Source: Clarireedia homoeocarpa (taxonomy: Eukaryota > Ascomycota > Leotiomycetes > Helotiales > Rutstroemiaceae). Taken from it: a stretch of 64,000 nucleotides of DNA. Shown piece by piece: positions 10,966 to 22,541 of this stretch. The position numbers and the translations under genes are program-made. The stretch lies in NCBI GenBank assembly GCA_001465935.1, contig LNKV01000028.1, positions 558,001 through 622,000 of the forward strand, read 5' to 3'. The notes beneath the pieces were generated by a model that saw only the letters and a program-made list of their open reading frames with translations, was not told where the DNA came from and ran no database searches. Each line of letters opens with the position of its first letter. Position 1 is the first letter of the stretch.

Positions 10966-13900
10966 ATGACTCCAACATCTAAGCCCCTTTCCCCCAACCT
11001 TGCTCGGAGAAATCACGGAGACCAGAAAACAGAAGCGAATACAGCTTCTGGATCATTAGAGTTGTCATCAAAACACTATCTAGAGTCACTCTTTTCAGAA
11101 AAGCCCCTCGCCAATCCTGAGGATGATTACATGGGTCAAAAGGAGGATGTCACCGTTGAGCCGTTTTCACTTTTAGGCTCGATATTAGATCTAGACGAGG
11201 TTCAAGCACAGCTTCCATCGTCTGCTAGAATTTCCGATGCCTATCCGTGTACAGGGCTTCAAGAAGGTCTTTTAGCCCTGTCCATGAAATCGGGTGGTAG
11301 CTTCACTCCCCAAATCATTTGCAAACTGCCCGTGGGCGTCAACATTGAGAAGTTCAAATCTGCATGGCAAATCTCAGCAAATTCAAATATGACGCTACGG
11401 ACAACATTTGTCCAAACAAGGTCAGCGGGCCTCCTTCAATTAGTTATGGAACCGGAGTCGATTTGCTGGTCAACGGCCGATGATCTACACGAATATCTGA
11501 GCCACGATCGAGCGATAATTCCTGACTTTGGCACTCCATTGGTGAGGTACGGCCTTGTTCGACCTCGTGATTTGGACTGTATATATTTTGTCTGGACGTT
11601 CTCCCATGCTATCATCGATGGGTGGGCAATGCGTCTGCTACTCAAACAAGTCGATGATCTCTACAGAGATGAGCCTATGATTCAACTTGTTGAGTTCAAC
11701 TGTTTCATAGCCTTTCATTCCCGGATGGAGAAAGCTATGCGAAGCAAAAGTCGACAGTTTTGGGAAAGTCATCTAGCGGAATCTAAGAGTTCATTATTTC
11801 CCAGCCGTAAATCCATATCTCATCAATCTCATGCAGGCGGGTATCGTGAGCGATACATTCCGATGTCGGAGAATCTTCTGGCTGGAGCGACATCCTCTAC
11901 CATCATACAAGCAGCATGGGGTATCTTGCTTGCTCGAAAAACCGCCGCAGCTGAGGCAACGTATGGGCTCGTACTTGCAGGACGCAACTCCACGTTTAAG
12001 GGTGTCAGAAGGGTCAATGGACCGACATTTACAACTGGTGCGTCCATCATTCCTTTACAGCACCAGAATTATTGGGGGTATAAAGCTAGATTACTGATAG
12101 ATTGATGTTCTAGTGCCCATGCGAGTATGGATTGACAATGAACAGTCAGCCGAGGAGCTGTTCGCGGCGATACATGCATCACGAGTAGCTATGAAGCCTT
12201 ACCAGCATATTGGACTCCAAAATCTGCGCAAACTCAATGACGATTGCGCGCGAGCATGTAATTTTCAGAATCTTCTTGTCATACAACCAAAACTCAAGAG
12301 TGATCATGACAGTCTGTTTTATGCAAGAGAAAACACCAGCGATCATTGGGCGAAATTGAATGCCTACCCACTGATGATGCAATGCGAATTGACGAAAGAT
12401 GGATTTACTGCGATGGCGAGCTTCGACAATGATGTGTTACTGGATCAAGAGGTTGACGTTCTTTTAGAGCAATTTGTCAGCATCATTAACCAGTTGTCTA
12501 ATTCAAGGTCTCTCGTTGGTAGTATCGGACTTCCCATTCAAGCCGATAATTCTCTAAAAATTAAAGATGCAGGAGTTGAGCAGCTACAGTCTTGTGTTCA
12601 TGATATCGTTTTACAGACTTCACGAAAATTATGGGACGAGATAGCCATAACGTCTTGGGATGGTGATATAACCCATAGACAGCTCCAAACTCTTTCTGAC
12701 CGACTTTCAATTTATCTTCAGTCATCAGGAGCTGGACCCGGGGTGATGGTAGCGCTAGTCTTTGAGAAGTCACTATGGGTTGTTGTTGCCATACTAGCCA
12801 TTATGAAGTGTGGGGCTGTTTTTGTTCCGATGCACCACGATCATCCTAAAGCTAGGATTCAGGGATTGGTGGACCAAATAGGAGGAAAACTGATGGTGTG
12901 CTCTTTGGATCTCTTAGATTCCTTTACTGGTATTGCAGAAAATACCGTTGCGGTTGGTAGGTCTACTGTGGAAGGACTGCCTAGGAGCTCAACGCCTACG
13001 GCTGCGAATATTACACCCAAAAGCATTGTCTACGTTATTTTCACGTCTGGAAGTACTGGGCAGCCAAAAGGATGCGTTGTTGATCATGCTACATGCTGCA
13101 CTACCATAGAATACCTGTCAAAATTCCTGGGATTAGGCTCGGAAAGTCGCATGCTTCAGTTATCAGTCTACACTTTCGATGGATGCATCCTCGAAATACT
13201 GGCTGCCTTGAGTGTTGGCGCCACTATCTGTATTCCTTCAGAAGAAGAAAAAATGAACAACATCACCGCGGCTATAAACCGCATGCAAGTTAACACCGCG
13301 TTTATGACCCCATCTTTCGGAAGGCTCATTCAACCTAAAGAAGTTCCGACCTTGAAAACCCTTGCTATAGGCGGCGAAAAGTTGGTTCAAGAAGATCTAG
13401 ATCGATGGGTTGATAAAGTACGCTTGTTCCAAGTCTATGGGCCCACTGAAACCTGCGTCATATGTATAGGCAATGAGGTCAAGAAGAGAGGAACCGACCC
13501 TAGTAAGCTCGGCTCAGGATTTATCGGCAGTTACATTGTGCTTGATGAATCGGGACAGCTTGTCCAGCCGGGTGGCGTAGGTGAACTCTTGATTGGTGGC
13601 CCTCATCTTGCTCGTGGATACTTAGATGATCGTGAGAAGACTGAATCCTCATTCATAGCTACACCGTCCTGTATACCCACCGGAAGTACACGTTGGGAGA
13701 GGTGGTATAAGACCGGCGATCTGGTCCGGAAAAACTTTGATGACTCCTTTTCATATGTTGCGCGTAAAGAAGCTGTGAGTGTCTGGTTTCATCGTTTTTA
13801 TATCCATCACTAATATTTTCTTTCACCATTCTTCCACATACCTCCCCTGAAAATATTGTATCGCTAGATTACAGTCTACTATCACTGCTGTGACGCCATT

Positions 13901-16900
13901 CTTCGATCAGTCATCGAGAGGTGTTGAAAATTTCTGTTTTTTTCCCTTTCATTTTTAGGCTTCGAGTGGACTGAGACTCTCTGTCCATAGTTTTCCTGTG
14001 AATCTATTGATGAGTTAAATACACAGAAGGCCTTTTATGTCAGGTACAAGACGAGATTTAGAACGTTACAGTATGTTTCGTGATGTCCGTCGTTCATGTT
14101 TACAGTACCTGAACTGATGTTCCAAGACGAAAACTCTACTCTGCTTACATGCTAATATTTCACAGGGCGCACAAGTAAAACTCAATGGCCAGAGAATTGA
14201 GAATGGGGAGATTGAAGCGCATATTCACAAGCACCTCGAAAATGTTATAGACGTCGCATCCGTTGTAGCTACACCGGCCGACAACACAAGGGCCCCATTC
14301 CTAGCAGCATTTGTATGCTTCTTTGATAACATCCGAGCTAGGGACGCTCCCGACAATGCACCTATTCTTACAAAGTGTATGGAAGCAGCTGCAATCGAAG
14401 TGCTCCACCAACGCTTGACCGGTGTTCTACCTCAATACATGATTCCGAAAGTGTATATACCATTATTTTCAATGCCACTTACACCTTCTGGCAAGATAGA
14501 TCGAAAGTACCTTCAAACTATCGCATCGGATCTCACGTTGTCTGATTTTGCGTACTACTCTAGTACACAGATGCAAAAGTCTATGCCAATCACTGCAAAA
14601 GAACACAAGATGCAACGTCTTTGGGGAGAACTACTAAAATTGTCTCCGGAGGCTATTGGAAGAAATGACAGTTTCAGAAGACTTGGGGGAGATTCTATCC
14701 TGGCAATGAGGCTTGTGACTCTGTGCCGACAAGAGGGCCTAGGGCTAACCGTTGCAGATATTTTCAGGCATCCGGTTCTGTCGGACCTGGCAAAGAAGTG
14801 TACTCAGCTCATCGACCAGGAAAGGGTCGAGCAAGCTGATATTGTGGCCTTCTCCATGATTGGTGGTGTATCTAGAGTTGCATCAATCTTTCAAAACTCG
14901 TTGTCTCCCCACAGTATTCGGATAAGCCAGATTGAGGATGTTTATCCATGCACGCCTTTTCAACAAAGCATCATGGCTCTTTCAGTCAAGCATCCCGGTG
15001 CTTATGTTTCTCAGCATGTTTTCCGACTACCAAACAACATTAGCTCCAAACTTGACACTTTCTGCTCAGCATGGCTGAATCTCGTGCGGGCCAATCCAAT
15101 ACTCCGCACCCGTATCGTGCCGACCCAATCATATGGACTGATGCAAGCTGTTTTAAAGGAAGATATCAGCTGGCAAACTCAAAGCAACCTACGAGGTTAT
15201 TTGAAAAAGGATAAGATTTTACCGATGGGACTGGGGACACCTCTGAGCCGTTATGCAATTATATCTGATGATTCTGAAGATGATACCAGACACTTCTTTG
15301 TGTGGACGCTACACCACGCAGTATACGATGCCTGGTCCTTGGGGTTACTGCTCTGCCAGCTTGAGAATGAATACAAATTGCTGACAAAAAGTTTCACGAA
15401 TAACGTGGATGCTAAAAGCAGTCATTTCCTCACATTTAACCGTTTCATTCAGGACCTTCAGGTGTTAGACAAAGCTAATGCTGCTGAATTTTGGAAGTCT
15501 CAGCTAGCGGGGGACTGCTCTCAACCCTCACATTTTCCTTTGGTGGAGAATGAGTACCAGCCTCAGTCCAATACAGTAATCATGAAAGACATCGAGATTG
15601 GTCGTATGGCGAACTCAGACATCAGACTGTCAAACGTCATTCGAGCCGCTTGGGCAATAACATTGAGCAATTACACAAACTCAAATGATGTGATATTTGG
15701 TGAAGTTCTCACCGGACGTACCTGCTCGACAATTGATTCCACACGAGTTGTGGGACCTACATTAGCTACTGTTCCAGTCAGGATTTCTTTTCATCCGCAT
15801 GGGACAGTCCATGAACTACTTGAGAGAGTCCAAAACAACATGCTGCACCTTATGCCTTTTGAACAAGCCGGCATGTCAAGCATCCAATCAATCAGCAGCG
15901 AACTGAAAAAGGCCTGTAATTTTCAAAATATTCTTATTATACAGCCGAAGGAAAATTCAGCTCTTGATGAATCATTTCTGGGTCGCCGTCAACTCGGCCT
16001 TGTCGACATGAGTGGGTGGGACACCACTCCGTTGACACTAGAATGCAGTTTGACTACGGATGGACTCAGTGCGAAGACAATCTTCGATCCGAAACTTATT
16101 AGTGAGCGTCAGATGGATAGGATACTGTCTCAGTTTCAGCACATTCTTTCCCAATTGTGCCGAGAAAATGCACGGAAGACAGTCCATGACATCAACAGTA
16201 TCAATGAACTGGACCTCGAGCACGTATGGAACTGGAACAAGGATTTGCCAGAGTTGATGGAAACTTGTGTTCATTACCAGATCGATTTGATGACGAGAGA
16301 GAATCCAGAAGCACAATCGATATGTTCATGGGATGGAGAACTTACCAGAAGAGAACTGGATAATTTGTCATCACGTTTGGCCCATCAACTCATGATGCAA
16401 GGCGTGCGCCCCGAGAGTAAAGTCCCAATGCTATTTACGAAGTCAAAGTGGGCTGTGGTAGCCATACTAGCCGTTATCAAAGTTGGTGCAGCTTTTGTCC
16501 CTTGTGATCCATCCCATCCAAGGTCAAGACTCCAATCAATTTTTCAGCAAGTTGATGCCCGGGTCGTTCTATGCTGCACTAGTGCTGAGCGAATGTGTTT
16601 AGAACTCTTGCCACATGGTCAAACTATCGTGGTTGCTGAAGAGAGCGGCTTTGACGCAGTGTCTACACAAAATGCAATTTTTAGCGGAGTCAAACCTCAC
16701 AACCCCCTTTACATATGCTTTACATCCGGCACTTCTGGAACACCTAAGGGCACGGTGATAACTCACCAAGCATACTGTTCTGGAGCAAGAGATCATAGCA
16801 AGGCTTTGCATTTCGAGCGAACTTCTCGATTCTTGCAATTTGCATCATATACCTTCGACACAAGCATCGAAGATATCTTGACGACTCTCATTTCTGGCGG

Positions 16901-19325
16901 GTGTCTTTGTATCCCAAGCGAAGAAGAGCGCATCTCAGATATTCCTGGGGCGATAGCTAGAATGAACGTGACCGTGGCTGATCTTACTCCATCATATATA
17001 AGCTCGATCTCTCCTGATTCGGTGCCATCCTTGAAGCAGATTACATTGGGTGGCGAGCCCATAACGGCTAATGTTATTAAAACATGGGCAAACCGCGTCC
17101 GCTTGATCAATGCATATGGAACGACCGAGTGTTGTGTCACAAGCATTTGTAGGGAAGTATCAGCAGATACCCACCCGGCCAACATCGGTCATCCAGTGGG
17201 TGCAATTGCTTGGATCGTGGCAGCCGACAACTCAGACCAACTTCTTCCAATCGGAGCTGTTGGTGAACTACTGATTGAAGGACCTGCGATGGCTGAAGGC
17301 TATCTCAACGACAAAGAAAAGACAGCCGCAGCTTTCATCTCAAGCCCAAAATGGGCTCGCAATGTCAACTCTCAGCTGCGGCCCAGCCGACTCTACAAAA
17401 CTGGAGATATTGCACAGTACAATTCAGATGGAAGCATCAACTACCTAGGTCGAAAAGACACGCGTATGAAACTCAGAGGTCTTCGCATAGAAATGGGAGA
17501 CGTAGAACATCACCTTCTCAGTCACCCATCTATACGCAGAGCTATGGTCGCACTGCCAACTACGGGACCTTACAGCGATCAACTTACTGCAATTCTCGAA
17601 CTTGACAGTGCTAGTGAACCCAGGGTTCATACTGAAATTGATGTCATGTCAAAATCGGAATTGGAGGTTTCGGCCTTCAAATGGGCCAGTGTATCGGCTC
17701 ATCTAAACGAGAGACTACCAGCATACATGACTCCGTCTTCTTGGATCGTCATAAAGGTCATGCCACTCCACAGTTCTGGGAAACTTGACCGGTCCAAGCT
17801 TGGTAAATGGCTCGCCGATCTGCCTGAGAAGTGTCACAACGATGTCTGTTTGAGCAGCAGCAACATTTCACTGATTTCGTCAGATGATCATGTTGCCTTG
17901 GAAATTAGTAAAATGATTGCGCAGCTCACATCTTCTTCCAAGCAGGGCGACCCGGGAATTTTAGGTCATGATGTTAACGTATCTTCGATCGGGATTGATT
18001 CCATCAAGATGATGTCTCTAGCTGCCTTCATCAAACGGTTGTATGGTGTCGCCGTTGCTATGCCACTACTCATTCATCATCAAACAAAAATTTCCGACAT
18101 CTCCAAGTATATTGCCGTAGCCACCAATTCTAAGAACGCCGTGGTTTCAGAGCAGACTCCAGGTGTGGACTTGATGAATGAGCTCTTGACTCTAGACCAT
18201 GATCTCGCCTCTTTCCAGCATCACTTTGGCGTTATTTTCCTGACGGGCGCAAGTGGCTTTCTGGGGATACAGCTATTACGAGAACTCTTGAACAGGCCTG
18301 GAGTCGATAAAGTCATCGCTCATGTACGTGCTACGGATGAAGCACATGGTAAACAACGCATCATAAATGCAGCCAAAGCCGCTAAATGGTGGAGTGACTC
18401 TCTCGCACCCAAACTCGAAGTATGGGCTGGCGATCTGGCAAAACCCATGCTAGGACTCAGCACTACTCAATGGCAAACACTGCAAAAGACTAGCGCCATC
18501 ATCCACAACGGCGCATCCGTCAAATGGAACGAAAACTACCACAGCCTCAAAGCTGCCAACGTAACATCCACCTTCTCGCTCCTCAAAATGACCACCACGG
18601 CTCCCTGTCCACCAAAATTTGTCTACGTATCTGGCGGTCGCGACTTCCCGCCCAGCATGACCGACCAAGAGATCACCACCATGATGGAAACCGAAGATGG
18701 TTACAGCCAAACTAAACTCGTCTCCGAGCTCCTCGTGCGGAACTTCGCGCGACGAGCTACGCCAAATCAACACGTATCTATCATTAAACCAGGCCTCATC
18801 ATCGGCACTGCAGAGGAGGGAGTAGCTAACATTACTGATTTCATCTGGCGATATGTTGCTGGAGCTATGAACATCGGATTCTATCCCATCCCGGCCAAAG
18901 ACGACTGGCTGCGCGTGGCGAATGTAGATCGTGTTGCGAATACGACTATTAATCTACTGCTCCGCAGATCTGAAGATACGCAAGGCGATAATCATAATCA
19001 AAGCCATACTACAGAAGTCTTAGTTGGGATCAATATGCGAAAGTTCTGGAGCGTGGTCAATGCTCATGTTGATCAGGACAAGCAGCTGCAGCCCGTGGGC
19101 GCGGAGGAGTGGTATAAGCTCGTGCAGAGAGATCTTGAAGAGAAGACGGAAGAACATCCGTTGTGGCCTGTGGCGCATCTTCTTGCTGAGGAGGGGAATC
19201 TAGGAAAAGGTGGGAGATTAATGCACGGAGATGGTGATGAGATGGCGGCCAAAGAGGTGGAGGTTGCGCTTGGGAAGAACGTTGAGTTTTTGAGGGAGAT
19301 TGGATATTTTGGCGAGGGGAAGTAG
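10966..19325 (+). CDS. Dimodular nonribosomal peptide synthetase, C-A-T-C-A-T-R
   Basis: Three exons (10966-12037, 12114-13774, 14166-19325) encode about 2630 residues. Domain order: C1 (about 65-500; SHAIIDG at 213-219 in place of HHxxxDG), A1 (about 510-1010; FTSGSTGQPKG from F667, YGPTE from Y799), T1 (GGDSI, Ser1088), C2 (HHAVYDA, H1294-H1295, D1299), A2 (FTSGTSGTPKG from F1763, YGTTE), T2 (GIDSI, Ser2190) and a terminal reductase (TGASGFLG near 2271, catalytic Tyr2424 and Lys2428 in YSQTK). Both A domains keep the Asp of the A4 region (FDGCILE, FDTSIED) that binds an alpha-amino group. The reductase should release the thioester with NAD(P)H as an aldehyde, alcohol or cyclised imine. Intron 1 restores TTVPMRV. 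Intron 2 is unusually long (391 bases) and sits between A8 and the following A-domain core. With the MFS gene this is a minimal biosynthetic locus. Substrates cannot be read by eye. Confidence 0.92.
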
Positions 19326-19766
19326 CGGCAGGGAAAATTGTTGTGGGGGATAGTGATGGTAGGGTGGATTAACAAACGGTAATTGCAGGTTCGGGAAGGT
19401 TTCAAAGGTGTTTCCGTGTTGGGCTGTCTGTTCGTCATTTACTAGTACTAATTTAATCTGCCCTTTTTTGCGTCCGTTCATACATATAGCTTCGGCATTG
19501 CGCGTATATGTGACGTTTCAACTCATCATCACAATCTCGCCGGCGCACTTGGATGCAGTAAGTCAAACGAAGATTTGATCACGCCTAACTATTCTTTATG
19601 TATCAATTATCTATATGGGGTATCTACTCCTATTATCAAGAAAGAAAGAAAGAAGAAGAAAAAATGCCTCGAAGCAGTTCCTGTTATCCCATCCCATTCC
19701 CTCTCAGGCCCAAACCAGAAGAATACTTGAAAGTAATTTACAATACTAATACAATGATATGAACCG
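19326..19766. other. Convergent intergenic region after the NRPS
   Basis: About 440 bases between two converging stop codons. A GAAA-rich run lies near 19640-19660. No gene or repeat of note is visible. Confidence 0.5.
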
Positions 19767-21706
19767 TTAAACAACTGGCCATCTTGACCTCAAACCATCC
19801 GCCCATCGACCATATAATACATCAGCAAGCTGTTTAGTATGCTCCATACCGGGTACTAGTTGCCCAGGTAGATTGAGCTTCTCCTTCTGTTCCGCCTCTG
19901 GTAGAAGACTCGACTGTCTTCGGCGGTGACTCTTGATATGAGGATTATTTGTTGCGAGAACCAATTTATTTCCAGGCTTTTGCGGAGTTGCTTGTGGAGT
20001 TCCATCTCTCAATAGCGACTGTTTGGGCGCGACGAGGGCAGCAATTTTAGGCTCCTGTTCGACTTTCTCCATCAAGAGTTTGAGGAGATGATACCCACCT
20101 TCAGGATCAACAGCATCAAGAGCAGACCAGGCATCAGCGAGACGGGAGAGTGCTTCTCTCTTAGCTTGATTGCCGGTCTGTGCATGCATTTCCTGGAACA
20201 CAGGATCTACAACCTTACTGTAAATATGTCGTCCAATGACGCCTTCTTTTGTGTTTGCCTCAGATATCATCGCCCTGTTTTCATCTCGCGTGGATTCATC
20301 GGCAGAGTCATCGGGGCTAGAAGGCCCGGTTATCGAGTTATTGGAGACTCTTCGGAAAAGCCGGACAGTTGAGCCAGTATTGCCGAAGCTCATGTCTGGT
20401 TGCAAGGGCGGTCGGCTCTGGGTACTTGATCGGCGAGGGCGGTTGGGCGAAGTCTGTTGTTGCGCCGCAGAGGATTGTCTCCGAACCGTGCCCTTCTTTA
20501 CTGTCGCAGGTGGCGGTGAGGAATATTCCAAGGGTGAATCCTTGATGTCAAGCTTCTTAAGCGCTTCTTCGGGTGGGCCCTGACTCCCCTGACCGTTTGC
20601 ATGAATTACAGAAAGCTTCCTCCTTTTGCTTGTATTCTTCCGTAATGGTGCTACGGTCGAGGCTTTGACAGTATCGAAGACCCACTCATCGGGTTCATAT
20701 TTTGGCGCCATTGTGTTTCTGTAATGTTCAATCAGCTGACTTTCATAACATAATTCGAGACTTCTCCTACAGTGTCTCTTCATAGAATTTTGGATGTGAG
20801 GGTCTGGTTCTTCCAGCATCCCATCCCTGCTTTCTTTCGATCAGTTCCTGCAGGGCCTCCACCTTTCCAGCAGACCTGATGAACTTGTGCTTTAACAATT
20901 CCTTTGCTGTCGGTCGACGATCACAATCCTTGACCAAGCATTGAGCGATAAAATCTTTGAACTCTTTGCTGTATTGTGAACCTTCTAATCGTGGCGCCGG
21001 GGCTTTTGGAATTTGGAAAAGAACTTTCATAGGATGAGTCGAAGCATGCGGAGGCTCCCCGTTCACTAATTCCATCGCTGTTATGCCGAGGGACCAGACA
21101 TCGGCCTTGAAGTCGTATCCTGCTTGTTGAATGACCTCTGGAGCCATCCAGAATGGCGTGCCCACGAATGTATTCCTCTGCGATTTGATGTTCGTGAGTT
21201 GCGCTGCGACACCAAAATCTGCCAATTTAACTTTTCCGGTCGTGGATAGTAAAATGTTCGCCGCTTTGATATCTCTATGTATTTTGCCTTCCTGGTGCAG
21301 ATAGTCGAGGCCTAGTAGTATTTCCCGACAAACAATGGCAACATGGGCTTCATGAAATGGGGCTGGTTTCAACTGAGGCTCGTTAGCATGCAGACCACTC
21401 CAAGAACCAATGCCTTCGTACAAGATCTAAGCATGATCCACCGCCTAGATACTCCATGACAATCCATAACTTGTGGCCGCGAAGGAAGCTTCCTTTGTAC
21501 TGGGTAACGTATGGACTGGCGCAAGTACTCAAGACGGATATCTCTTGTTGAATTTCCTGAATATCATCTTCACTAGATTCGAGGTCGATATGTTTGATTG
21601 CGCATATTTCACCCGTGGCTCTTTCAATGGCCTTGTAGACGACCCCAAAGCTTCCCGATCCAAGTTCTTCGAGGACCTGATACTGGGAGGCAGGCGATTC
21701 AGACAT
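19767..21706 (-). CDS. Ste20/GCK-family Ser/Thr kinase, Sid1-like
   Basis: Three exons (21706-21422, 21372-20771, 20718-19767) encode 612 residues. The kinase domain spans about residues 9-265: GSGSFG loop, AIK with K38, HRDIKAANILL catalytic loop, DFG, and GTPFWMAPEVI, the hallmark of Ste20/GCK kinases. The tail contains the conserved YEPDEWVFDTVK segment, a Ser/Pro-rich stretch and a helical C-terminal region. This layout fits the GCK-III/Sid1-SepL group acting in the septation initiation network upstream of the NDR kinase, though the MST-1 sister group is also possible. I took the Met at MSESPASQYQ (21706) because the kinase fold begins a few residues later and the upstream in-frame sequence looks like leader. 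Confidence 0.87.
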
Positions 21707-22541
21707 GGTGGAGTGAAGCAAGGGAACCAGCTCCCAAAATGTGGATTTGTTTATCTCAGAAAGGCGTGTGCAGAGAACGAATGAATAACTCAAGGCTTTA
21801 AAAAGGACTCGATTGATCAATCGATTGATCAATCAGTCAGTCAAGATTGGCAATATGAGATAGATGAAATCATTTAATAGAATTGCAAGAGAAGGAGTAA
21901 TAATGTCTGAGACTTTTTTTTCATTATAGTAACAAACAGGACGCATGAAAACTGGTGGTCGAGGCCGAAAAGTAAATAAAGGGACTGTAGCAGAAATATG
22001 GCCGGACAACCTCACGACCTTCTGCCGAGAGCGCGAGAGCCAGCCAGCCAGCCGACTCGCTCACGATCCTTACCGCACGATCCTTACTATCCTTCCTATC
22101 CCTCCCATCCCTCCCATCCCTACGACCCAGGGGCCGGTACTTCCATCCAAAGCTCGACTGTGTGTGTACTTTGTGCTCTCCGCCCTCCCTCAGCCCTCAG
22201 CCTCCCACACCGATCTCGTTGCCCCGCCAAAATTTCCCATGCCAACAAATCAATTGCGGCCAATATCACATTTTCATTATTTGCGCACAAAATGATAATA
22301 ACTCCGACAATAATAATTAAACTGCTTTCGATCTAAGGTTATATCTTTCCACCGCAGGTCGCTCTTCACCAATACTTGGTTGTTTCCTGCGAACAGTTAT
22401 CCTGAAGGTCCCAATGTTCTGAAGACTCGAGCCCCACGAAAGCCTGATATTGCTATGCGATGTCGCGCGCATTGGTTATCGATAAATAACATCATACGCT
22501 TCCGATAAACGATCGCAGTCACAATCGCATCCATAAGCAAT
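21707..22541. promoter_or_regulatory. Divergent promoter of the kinase and Cyk3 genes
   Basis: About 830 bases between divergent starts. At 21811-21834 the 12-base palindrome GATTGATCAATC occurs twice in direct tandem, making a perfect 24-base palindrome about 105 bases upstream of the kinase start. CATCCCTCC-type pyrimidine repeats lie near 22090-22120. Both flanking genes act in septation, so shared control is plausible but unproven. Confidence 0.45.
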
